DNA of 6,236 nucleotides. Source: Clostridiales bacterium. GTDB taxonomy: Bacteria; Bacillota; Clostridia; Christensenellales; UBA1242. This document shows, in pieces, positions 1 to 6,236 of this stretch. The stretch spans positions 1 to 6,236 of the forward strand of contig DMLH01000059.1 of NCBI GenBank assembly GCA_003453435.1. Direction: 5' to 3'. Position numbers and translations under genes: made by a program. Under the pieces are notes generated by a model. It was not told the DNA's origin, made no database searches, and worked only from the letters and a program-made list of their open reading frames with translations. Position 1 is the first letter of the stretch; every line of letters begins with the position of its first letter.

Positions 1-2095
1 CTGGATTACTTCTTGGCGTTCTACCTATTGGCGTTTGGTCAATGCAAATTACTTTATCAACATACTCTAAGCCAAGTATATCATCATACTTACCTTCCGT
101 TAATTTAGAGCCATTAAGCCTGTTAGAAAGTGCTGGGAAAAGTATTTCGTTAACCAAACTACTTTTTCCGCTTCCACTAACACCTGTAATGCAAATAAGT
201 TCCCCTAGCGGGAATTTCACATTTATGTTTTTTAAGTTATTTTGCTTTGCACCAATAACCTCTAAGTAATTGCCATTTCCTTTTCGTCTTGCGCTTGGAA
301 TAGGAATTTCAAGTTCTTTTCTTAAATATTTTGCGGTTAAAGATTTTTTAGATTTTAAAATTTGCTGAAATGTGCCTTCTGCAACAACTTCACCTCCGTG
401 AACACCTGCATAAGGTCCAATATCAACAATATAATCTGCATTTCTAATAGTATCCTCATCATGTTCAACAACAATCAGTGTATTACCTAAATCTCGCAAA
501 TTTTTAAGCGTTGCAATAAGTTTTAGGTTATCCCGCTGATGCAATCCAATACTAGGCTCGTCTAAAACATATAACACACCAACAAGACCGCTACCAATTT
601 GAGTTGCTAGCCTTATTCTTTGTGCTTCACCGCCAGAAAGTGTTGATGCGCTCCTTGTTAATGTTAAATAATCAAGCCCAACATTAAGCAAAAAATCTAA
701 CCTTGCATTTATTTCTTTTAAAACATCCTTGGCAATTATTTTTTGCTCCTCTGTTAACTCCACATTAGACAAAAATTCTTTTATTTTAGCAATGCTCATA
801 TCAGTTACTTCAAAAATGTTTTTGTCACCTATTTTAACACTTAGCGCTTCCCTGTTAAGCCTTTGCCCATGACAGCCCTCGCAAGGCATATCTTTCATAT
901 ACTTGCTTATTTCTTGTTTTGTATATTCGCTGGTTGTAGTTCTAAAACGCCTCTCTAGATTTGGAATTACACCCTCAAAACTTTTTATATAACTTCCAAC
1001 AAAAGTTCCACTTTTATATTCAATTTCAAGTTCCTCGCCGTTATTTCCATACAAAATCATATTTTGTATATCTTTTGACAAATCTTTAAATGGTGTATCC
1101 AAACTAAAACCATAGTATTTTGAAAGTGCGTTGAAATACACTTTTGTAAAGTCGCTAGAACTTAAATTCCAACCTGAAACCGTACAAGCGCCTTCTCTAA
1201 GGCTTCGCCTTCTGTCACCAATAACAAGGTTTGCATCAATTTCTTTTTTAATTCCTAAACCAGCACAAGTTTTACAAGCACCATAAGGAGTGTTAAAACT
1301 AAATAATCTTGGCGATATTTCGCTAAAAGAAAATCCACACTCTGGGCACGCAAACTTGTTTGAGTACAATTCCTCCTTATCATCATGACTAACAACCGCT
1401 TTTCCATCACTTAATTTTAAGGCTGTTTCAATACTTTCGGCAATTCTGGAATAACTTTCTGGCTTTAAAATTACTCTATCTATAACAACACTAATGTCAT
1501 GCTTTTTGTTTTTATCCAAAACAATGTCATCATCCAAACTCAGTATTTTTCCATCAACATTAACTTTACTGTATCCACTTTTTCTTAATTTTTCAAAGTC
1601 GCTTGCAAAAGCACCTTTTTTGCCCACAACCATTGGGCTAGATATCACAATTTTTGTTCCGTCGCCGTAAGACAAAACTGAATTCATAATTTGATCTATG
1701 CTTTGCTTTTCAATAATCCTATTGCAATTAGGGCAATACGGCCTTCCAATGTTTGCAAAAAGCAATCTAAAATAATCGTAAATTTCAGTAATTGTACCAA
1801 CAGTGGAACGCGGATTTTGACTGGTTGTTTTTTGATCAATTGCAATACAAGGCGAAAGCCCATCTATTCTTGTTACATTTGGTTTTTCCATTTGCCCCAA
1901 AAACTGCCTAGCATAACTAGACAAACTTTCCATAAATTTTCTTTCACCTTCCGCAAAAATAGTGTCAAAAGCAAGCGTACTTTTTCCACTTCCACTAACA
2001 CCAGTAAAAACAATAAATTTGTTTCTAGGCAAAGTTACAGATATGTTTTTTAGGTTATTTTCTTTGGCTCCAATAACCACAAGTTTTTCATCCAT
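1..2095 (-). CDS. uvrA: UvrA, excinuclease ABC subunit A (3' end cut by window edge)
   Basis: UvrA is the DNA-damage sensor of nucleotide excision repair: a dimeric ABC-type ATPase in the cytoplasm that scans DNA, loads UvrB at lesions and then leaves. I translated 698 complete codons from the ATG at 2095. NBD-I has Walker A GVSGSGKST (32-40), the family block QKTTSQNPRSTVGT (88-101), signature LSGGEAQR (486-493), Walker B LYVLDEPSIGLH (508-519) and switch-His VVEHD (542-546). A zinc module is formed by CPEC (250-253) with CKTC (274-277), and a second Cys set is CPNC (121-124) with CEGC (405-408). NBD-II starts near 611, with Walker A GVSGSGKSS (638-646) and GRTPRSNP (691-698) at the edge. 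UvrA is usually about 940-960 aa, so the last ~250 residues, including the second zinc finger and second signature, lie outside. The start aligns with the family N-terminus and has GGAG 5 nt upstream. It lies 128 nt after uvrB on the same strand. No frameshift or missing key residue was seen. Confidence 0.98.
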   Translation of the reverse strand, partial: MDEKLVVIGAKENNLKNISVTLPRNKFIVFTGVSGSGKSTLAFDTIFAEGERKFMESLSSYARQFLGQMEKPNVTRIDGLSPCIAIDQKTTSQNPRSTVGTITEIYDYFRLLFANIGRPYCPNCNRIIEKQSIDQIMNSVLSYGDGTKIVISSPMVVGKKGAFASDFEKLRKSGYSKVNVDGKILSLDDDIVLDKNKKHDISVVIDRVILKPESYSRIAESIETALKLSDGKAVVSHDDKEELYSNKFACPECGFSFSEISPRLFSFNTPYGACKTCAGLGIKKEIDANLVIGDRRRSLREGACTVSGWNLSSSDFTKVYFNALSKYYGFSLDTPFKDLSKDIQNMILYGNNGEELEIEYKSGTFVGSYIKSFEGVIPNLERRFRTTTSEYTKQEISKYMKDMPCEGCHGQRLNREALSVKIGDKNIFEVTDMSIAKIKEFLSNVELTEEQKIIAKDVLKEINARLDFLLNVGLDYLTLTRSASTLSGGEAQRIRLATQIGSGLVGVLYVLDEPSIGLHQRDNLKLIATLKNLRDLGNTLIVVEHDEDTIRNADYIVDIGPYAGVHGGEVVAEGTFQQILKSKKSLTAKYLRKELEIPIPSARRKGNGNYLEVIGAKQNNLKNINVKFPLGELICITGVSGSGKSSLVNEILFPALSNRLNGSKLTEGKYDDILGLEYVDKVICIDQTPIGRTPRSNP

Positions 2096-2100
2096 ATTTT

Positions 2101-2104
2101 CTCC
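2101..2104 (-). promoter_or_regulatory. Shine-Dalgarno site of uvrA
   Basis: On the minus strand the sequence reads AAATGGAGAAAATATG, placing GGAG 5 nt before the uvrA ATG. The spacing is near optimal and supports the start at 2095. Another ATG overlapping this site (eleven bases upstream) is out of frame with uvrA. This conventional leader contrasts with the start of uvrB, which has no SD at a usable distance. Confidence 0.85.
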
Positions 2105-2200
2105 ATTTTGTAAAAATTGTTATTTATTTTGCGTTTTTTATTCTTTTTTTAATAAAAATTGGGCATTTTTTATGTTTTTGTATAATTTTTTTCTAAAATT

Positions 2201-2220
2201 GCATTTTAACAATTAAATGC
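2201..2220 (-). repeat. short inverted repeat just after the uvrB stop
   Basis: GCATTT and AAATGC form a 6-bp perfect stem around an 8-nt loop, starting 3 nt after the uvrB TAA (2224-2226). On the minus strand it is followed by AATTTTAG, which has only a short T run. The stem is too weak for a convincing terminator. It may be a processing or stability element between the two uvr messages, or chance in very AT-rich DNA. I found no good -35/-10 pair in the rest of the 128-nt gap, so uvrA is probably read from the uvrB transcript. Confidence 0.35.
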
Positions 2221-2223
2221 TAT

Positions 2224-4194
2224 TTATAAATTTTTGGTTTTATTTTGCAAATCTTTTAGTTCTTGAATTTGTTCTCTTATAAGAATTGCTCTTTCAAAAT
2301 CAAGTTCTTTTGCACATTGATTCATCAATACATTAAGTTTCTCAATTCGATGAGGAATACTTTTAACATCAATTTTTGTATCTTGAATTTTCTTTGTTAT
2401 TTCCAAAGTATTTGTTATTGGTTTTACAATTGTTTTAGGTACAATGTTGTGTTCAATATTATATTGATTTTGTATATTTCTTCTTCTTTCTGTTTCGTCA
2501 ATTGCTCTTTGCATACTGCCGGTTATTTCATCGGCATACATTATAACACGCGCCTCGCTATTTCTTGCTGCCCTACCTACCGTTTGAATTAGTGACGTTT
2601 CACTTCTTAAAAAGCCTTCTTTGTCGGCATCAAGAATTGCCACAAGTTTTACTTCTGGAATATCAAGTCCTTCCCTTAAAAGATTTATTCCGACAACAAC
2701 ATCAGTCTCGCCTTTTCTCAGTGAATTAATAATTTCGATACGCTCGAGCGTATCAATTTCACTATGAAGATATTTAACTTTAATTTTAAAGTCTGTTAGA
2801 TAACTAGTTAAACTCTCACTCATCTTCTTGGTTAATGTTGTTACAAGAACCCTGCCATTTGTGGCAACCACTTTTTTTATCTCTGCAATTAAATCATCAA
2901 CTTGGCCTTCTGTTTTCCTTATTTCTATTTTTGGGTCCAACAGTCCTGTTGGTCTAATAATTTGTTCAACCACTTGACCTGCAAGACCTAATTCATATGG
3001 CGCTGGAGTTGCTGATACATATATGGCTTGCCCAATTTTTGAGTTAAACTCATCAAATTTAAGAGGTCTATTGTCAAATGCACTTTTAAGCCTAAAACCA
3101 TAGTCAACCAAATTTGTTTTTCGCGCTTTATCTCCGTTATACATTGCCCTAAGTTGTGGAATTGTTATATGGCTTTCATCAACAAAAAGCAAAAAGTCAT
3201 CTGGAAAATAGTCAAGCAAGCAATATGGCGCTTCACCTATATTTCTGCCGTCAAAATATCTCGAATAATTCTCAATCCCGCTGCAATATCCCATTTCATG
3301 TATCATTTCAAGGTCATAATTTGTACGTTCTTTTAATCTTTGTGCCTCGATAAGTTTTCCTTGTTTTATGAATGATTCAACCTCTACTTCCGCATCTTTT
3401 TTTATTTGTGCAATAACTTTATCAAGGTTTTCACTTCCAACAGCATAATGAGTTGCTGGAAATATTAACATATGTTCAAGCTTGTTTACAGCACGCCCAG
3501 TAATTAGTTCAATTTCTTTAATACTTTCAATTTCATTATCAAAAAATTCTACTCTATAAGCGTATTCTGTAGTGTAACTTGGTATAATGTCTAAAACATC
3601 ACCCCTAACCCTAAAAGTTGCACGTTTAAATTCAATATCATTTCTTTCATACTGTATGTTAATTAATTTTTTTATTACATCATTTCTATCAATTTTTTGA
3701 TGTGGCCTTAACGATATACCAAGTCCCGAATACATTTCTGGGCTACCCAAACCATATATGCAACTTACTGATGCAACAATAATTACATCTCGTCTTTCCA
3801 TTAAAGCACATGTTGCGCTGTGACGTAATTTATCAATTTCGTCATTTATAGATAAATCTTTTTCAATATACGTATCGCTTGAAACAATGTATGCCTCAGG
3901 TTGATAATAATCATAGTAAGAAACAAAATATTCAACCATGTTGTTAGGAAAAAATTCTCTAAACTCATTGCAAAGTTGTGCCGCAAGTGTTTTATTATGT
4001 GCAAGAATGAGGGCTGGTCTTTGAGTTTTTGCAATTACATTAGCCATTGTGAAAGTTTTTCCGCTACCTGTCACGCCAAGCAAAACTTGACTTTTTAAGC
4101 CATTATTTATTCCCTCAACAAGTTGTGCAATTGCTTTAGGTTGGTCACCTGTTGGAGCATATGAACTATGCAATTCAAACCTCTTATTTTCCAT
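2224..4194 (-). CDS. uvrB: UvrB, excinuclease ABC subunit B
   Basis: UvrB is the central damage-verification helicase of nucleotide excision repair. UvrA loads it at lesions, it inserts a beta-hairpin between the strands, and it then recruits UvrC for dual incision. Numbering from Met at 4194 (656 aa; B. subtilis UvrB is about 660): N-terminus MENKRFELHSSYAPTGDQPK; Walker A GVTGSGKT (40-47); beta-hairpin YDYYQPEAY (94-102); INDEIDKLRHSAT (116-128); SCIYGLGSPE (144-153); GYCSGIENYSR (302-312); motif II VDESH (338-342); motif III SATPAP (394-399); motif V GINLLREGLDIPEV (502-515); motif VI QTVGRAARN (537-545). A C-terminal UVR domain (about 616-651, with KELDFERAILIREQIQELK), the UvrC contact, closes the protein. 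The frame stays open upstream to a TTG at 4290, but that stretch spans a hairpin and a promoter and has no family similarity. The ATG at 4212 is also possible but has no properly spaced SD. It is the first gene of a uvrB-uvrA unit, with every key motif intact. Confidence 0.98.
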   Translation of the reverse strand: MENKRFELHSSYAPTGDQPKAIAQLVEGINNGLKSQVLLGVTGSGKTFTMANVIAKTQRPALILAHNKTLAAQLCNEFREFFPNNMVEYFVSYYDYYQPEAYIVSSDTYIEKDLSINDEIDKLRHSATCALMERRDVIIVASVSCIYGLGSPEMYSGLGISLRPHQKIDRNDVIKKLINIQYERNDIEFKRATFRVRGDVLDIIPSYTTEYAYRVEFFDNEIESIKEIELITGRAVNKLEHMLIFPATHYAVGSENLDKVIAQIKKDAEVEVESFIKQGKLIEAQRLKERTNYDLEMIHEMGYCSGIENYSRYFDGRNIGEAPYCLLDYFPDDFLLFVDESHITIPQLRAMYNGDKARKTNLVDYGFRLKSAFDNRPLKFDEFNSKIGQAIYVSATPAPYELGLAGQVVEQIIRPTGLLDPKIEIRKTEGQVDDLIAEIKKVVATNGRVLVTTLTKKMSESLTSYLTDFKIKVKYLHSEIDTLERIEIINSLRKGETDVVVGINLLREGLDIPEVKLVAILDADKEGFLRSETSLIQTVGRAARNSEARVIMYADEITGSMQRAIDETERRRNIQNQYNIEHNIVPKTIVKPITNTLEITKKIQDTKIDVKSIPHRIEKLNVLMNQCAKELDFERAILIREQIQELKDLQNKTKNL

Positions 4195-4200
4195 ATAAAA

Positions 4201-4229
4201 ATTATACCACATCACCTTATTATTTAAAA
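4201..4229 (-). promoter_or_regulatory. extended -10 promoter of uvrB
   Basis: The minus strand reads TGGTATAAT (4209-4201): a consensus -10 TATAAT at 4206-4201 preceded by the TGn extension. The -35 position with 17-nt spacing is TTTTAA (4229-4224), a poor match to TTGACA, which extended -10 promoters tolerate. With the usual 6-nt discriminator, transcription would start at A4194, the first base of the uvrB ATG, or at A4196. The message would then have 0-2 nt of leader. The -35 region overlaps the T-rich tail of the upstream terminator. I found no LexA/DinR-type GAAC...GTTC box here. Confidence 0.7.
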
Positions 4230-4231
4230 CA

Positions 4232-4269
4232 AAAAACACATTAAGAATTTTTTTACCTAATGTGTTTTT
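4232..4269 (-). terminator. Rho-independent-like terminator of the surface protein gene
   Basis: AAAAACACATTA (4232-4243) and TAATGTGTTTTT (4258-4269) are perfect 12-nt reverse complements around a 14-nt loop. On the minus-strand RNA the stem is followed by UGUUUU, giving a U-rich tail, and the hairpin begins 45 nt after the surface gene stop. The stem has only two G-C pairs, so termination may be incomplete. Because of the A/T symmetry it could in principle act on both strands. The element falls inside the reading frame extending upstream of uvrB, which argues that this extension is not coding. Confidence 0.65.
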
Positions 4270-4314
4270 ATTTGTTTTATTGTTAACCAATTATAAAATC
4301 AGTTAATTTTCAAA

Positions 4315-6236
4315 TTAATTACTTTCTTTGTTCTTTTTCTCGCTTGCATCTGGTGCATCTTTTGTTTTAACAAAGTATATAACCACACCAGCAAGTAATG
4401 CTACTGATACAACAATGAGAACAATACCCCATGTTTTTTCACTAACCGAAGAACTGCTTGATGTTGATTTAACTTCAAAATTATAAACAACATCATCACC
4501 TGTATTTCCAGCCTTATCTGTTGCTGAATATGTTAAAGTATAATTTCCAGCAGTGTCAAAACTATATGACCAAATGTCACTTTCTTTTGTCCAAGAAACT
4601 TCAGTTCCGTCTGGCTTTTTAAGCGTTATTGTAAGTCTGCTGTTATCAACCGCATCTTTACCTTGTGTTGCGCCATCAACATCATCAACTGTTGATACTT
4701 TTGACAAATCAATTGCAATTGTATCACCAATCATATATGAACTTGGCATGTTTTCACCGTCTACAATTATTGTAGGTGCTGTAACATCACCAACTTTAAT
4801 TTCAAATGTTTTTGTTGCTGAATTTCCAGCAAGGTCTACTGCCTTGTATGTGACTGTATAAATTCCATTTCCTGTTGGTGCAAATTCATAGTGATCCTTG
4901 TTTGACTCATCAAGTATTACTTTAATTTCGTCACCATCTGGATTTTTAACAGTGATTTCTGGGGCTTCAATATCCTCATTATATTGATCTGTTGCTGTAA
5001 ATAATGGAAGTTTTACATTAATTACTTGGTTATTTTCATCCTTATAAGGTGCTGTTTCTGGTATTATATATTCATCAGTTTCATTTATCACAATTTCTGG
5101 ATTAATAGTATCAGCAACTGTAATTGTATACCAATCACTAAATGCTTCATTGTCGGCTGCATCTTTGCCAAGGAATCTTAATGTATATGTTCCGGCTTCT
5201 GTTGGTGTAAATTCCATAGTACCTTGACTGAATTTAGCGGCTGGATTGTTTGCTCCAAACTCAACTTTTGTTTCTGCAAGGTTATCAATAACTTGTCCAT
5301 CATCACGAATTACTGGTGTTGGAAGAACATAGGTTTTTCCTAATTCCATTGTTGTTTCAAACTTTTCAACTTCTACAACTGGTGCTTTTGTGTCTTCAAC
5401 TTCAAATTCCATTGAATTTATAAAAGTATTACCACCAAGATCTGTAACTGAAATTACAACTTGATATTTGCCTGCAACTGTTGTCACAAACTTTCCATCT
5501 TTAATTGTAAATTTAGAGCCATCATAAGTGTATTTAACACCTGAAACATTAACTCTGTTTCCATTTTTATCTAATACTTTTAGTGTTGAAGTCAAATACT
5601 CTGATGTATTAACCGTGTTATCATCTACGTCCTCAAATGTCATAGCGCCAATTGTAAGTTTTTCACCTTGGCCATGTCCGTCTAAAGCATTTGCAATATC
5701 TTGAAGATTTGTTGAAGCGCTTAATGTAGGTGCAACATTGTCATTAACTTCAAAAATTCTTACAACTTTGTATGCCCAAGCAACATTATTTTCTGTACTA
5801 CCAACAGAATATTTAGCATCGTCTTCCGCACGGAATACAATTGTTAAATAACTATCTGTTGGAGTTTTTGAAACTTCCAAAGAATATTTTGATGTTTCTT
5901 TATCAAGTTTAAGTTCTGTTTTTTCTACCGTTTCAAAATCTGTTGAGTCATCGGCTTGTCCATAGTAATAGTAAACATTTTTCTTTACTTTTTCATCAAT
6001 TACTTCTGGACTAGAAGAATCTGTTTTATAGTCAACAATTTTTGCTGGTTCAAATGTTATTTTTTCACCTGGTTTAACATTTTGGACTATACTTGGTAAT
6101 GTGATTGATGGTGAAACATTGTCTTCGAGAGTGTCTGTGACAACAATTGTGTAAGACATATCTTTTTGTTTTCCTGCCTTATCTGTTGCACGATATCTAA
6201 TTGTGTATTTTCCTTTTAAACGGAAAAGTACTGTTG
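4315..6236 (-). CDS. multi-Ig-like-domain surface protein with C-terminal membrane anchor (5' end cut by window edge)
   Basis: The last 639 codons plus two bases are visible; the frame is open at the right edge. It is a probable exported surface protein with stacked Ig-like modules resembling bacterial Ig-like group 3/DUF5011 families (by pattern only). Counting from the first whole codon (6234-6232), modules are about 1-39 (partial), 40-166, 167-282, 283-376, 377-485 and 486-590. Junctions carry an Asp-x-x-x-Pro pattern (DNVSP, DNVAP, DTKAP, DTINP, DVTAP), and most ends carry G-x-Y...(T/V)D-x-x-G-N. A Ser-rich linker (590-596), one hydrophobic helix (602-622) and a 17-residue Lys/Glu-rich tail follow. 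The visible part is acidic and lacks cysteine. No LPXTG motif or catalytic domain is present. The likely role is adhesion or a stalk presenting an unseen N-terminal domain; this is inference. The ATG at 6159 is internal because the Ig-like sequence continues upstream of it. I cannot name the gene. Confidence 0.9.
   Translation of the reverse strand, partial: TVLFRLKGKYTIRYRATDKAGKQKDMSYTIVVTDTLEDNVSPSITLPSIVQNVKPGEKITFEPAKIVDYKTDSSSPEVIDEKVKKNVYYYYGQADDSTDFETVEKTELKLDKETSKYSLEVSKTPTDSYLTIVFRAEDDAKYSVGSTENNVAWAYKVVRIFEVNDNVAPTLSASTNLQDIANALDGHGQGEKLTIGAMTFEDVDDNTVNTSEYLTSTLKVLDKNGNRVNVSGVKYTYDGSKFTIKDGKFVTTVAGKYQVVISVTDLGGNTFINSMEFEVEDTKAPVVEVEKFETTMELGKTYVLPTPVIRDDGQVIDNLAETKVEFGANNPAAKFSQGTMEFTPTEAGTYTLRFLGKDAADNEAFSDWYTITVADTINPEIVINETDEYIIPETAPYKDENNQVINVKLPLFTATDQYNEDIEAPEITVKNPDGDEIKVILDESNKDHYEFAPTGNGIYTVTYKAVDLAGNSATKTFEIKVGDVTAPTIIVDGENMPSSYMIGDTIAIDLSKVSTVDDVDGATQGKDAVDNSRLTITLKKPDGTEVSWTKESDIWSYSFDTAGNYTLTYSATDKAGNTGDDVVYNFEVKSTSSSSSVSEKTWGIVLIVVSVALLAGVVIYFVKTKDAPDASEKKNKESN
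4369..4431 (-). other. C-terminal transmembrane anchor of the surface protein
   Basis: This encodes WGIVLIVVSVALLAGVVIYFV, a 21-residue uninterrupted hydrophobic stretch. It is preceded by a Ser linker and SEK-T and followed by KTKDAPDASEKKNKESN. The positive-inside rule puts the tail in the cytoplasm and the Ig-like modules outside. The layout (Ser-rich spacer, helix, basic tail) resembles a sortase substrate tail, but no LPXTG-like motif precedes the helix and the tail is longer than usual. Retention as an integral membrane protein is therefore the simpler reading. Confidence 0.85.
4465..6236 (-). repeat. tandem array of divergent Ig-like modules (protein-level repeat)
   Basis: Five whole modules of roughly 94-127 residues and the end of a sixth lie head to tail. 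They match at the protein level by the junction Asp-x-x-x-Pro pattern and the closing G-x-Y plus T/V-D-x-x-G-N pattern: TDKAGK (17-22), TDLGGN (264-269), KDAADN (357-362), VDLAGN (466-471) and TDKAGN (572-577). I saw no long identical DNA stretches between modules, so this is an old duplication rather than a recently expanded repeat. The second visible module lacks the closing motif. Confidence 0.8.

Noticed and set aside
42..269. Plus-strand open frame of 75 codons with an SGSGK-like complement
   Set aside because: It is the complement of the second Walker A region of uvrA, and its composition is a shadow of that gene.
1691..2053. Plus-strand 120-codon open frame
   Set aside because: It lies wholly antisense to uvrA, whose translation is a clear family match. 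The plus-strand product has no recognisable features and no SD.
4192..4212. ATG at 4212 as the uvrB start (six extra residues, MWYNFY)
   Set aside because: AAGG lies only 2 nt before it, too close to work as an SD, and its codons are the -10 box itself. The alignment MENKRFELHS to the B. subtilis-type MKDRFELVSK start favours 4194. Not fully excluded if read-through RNA is translated.
4195..4290. A 32-residue N-terminal extension of UvrB starting at a TTG (4290)
   Set aside because: The stretch has no SD before the TTG, contains the terminator hairpin and the -10 promoter, and encodes low-complexity Asn/Lys/Phe-rich sequence absent from UvrB. Family similarity begins at the Met at 4194.
4290..4295. 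A second TATAAT on the minus strand before the terminator
   Set aside because: The only -35-like hexamer (TTGAAA) is 12 nt away, too short a spacer, and any transcript would run straight into the hairpin at 4232-4269.
4553..4861. Plus-strand 102-codon open frame
   Set aside because: It is antisense to the Ig-like modules, where the compositional bias (few minus-strand codons giving plus-strand stops) keeps it open. No SD or family features.
4315..6159. ATG at 6159 as the true start of the surface protein
   Set aside because: The frame is open to the window edge and the upstream codons give a typical Ig-like module end. No signal peptide follows the ATG.
1..6236. CRISPR array, tRNA/rRNA, insertion sequence or defence system
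   Set aside because: No regularly spaced direct repeats, tRNA-like cloverleaf, transposase reading frame or terminal inverted repeats were seen. Coding sequence fills all but about 250 nt of the window.

Overview
The window carries three genes, all on the minus strand, from an AT-rich genome (about one third G+C by eye). Gene density, the uvrB-uvrA order, the GGAG ribosome binding site and a Cys-free, membrane-anchored surface protein of the Gram-positive type point to a low-GC Firmicutes/Bacillota lineage, possibly an uncultured gut-type Clostridia or Bacilli. No marker fixes the lineage more closely. Tryptophan is encoded by TGG where checked and no gene needs TGA read-through, so the standard bacterial code fits.

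In the direction of transcription (right to left), the first gene (6236 to 4315, 5' end outside the window) encodes the C-terminal ~640 residues of a large cell-surface protein. It shows one partial and five whole Ig-like modules, a serine linker, one C-terminal transmembrane helix and a short Lys-rich tail, with no LPXTG motif. An AT-rich hairpin with a U-tract (4232-4269) lies 45 nt past its stop codon and probably terminates it.

Directly after this hairpin comes an extended -10 promoter (TG-G-TATAAT, 4201-4209), then uvrB (start at 4194, 656 aa). The -10 box ends 6 nt before the ATG, so the uvrB mRNA is predicted to be leaderless. After a 128-nt AT-rich gap, uvrA begins at 2095 with a good Shine-Dalgarno sequence and runs off the left edge after 698 complete codons.

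UvrA and UvrB are the damage-recognition half of nucleotide excision repair. UvrA2 finds the distorted DNA and loads UvrB, and UvrB then recruits UvrC (not in this window) through its C-terminal UVR domain. The two genes look co-transcribed. No LexA-type SOS box was visible upstream of uvrB. The surface protein is a separate transcription unit with no evident functional tie to repair.

I see no RNA gene, CRISPR array, insertion sequence or phage-like element, and nothing I would call an undescribed system. The most interesting points are the leaderless-looking uvrB start packed against a terminator, and the non-sortase anchoring of the surface protein.
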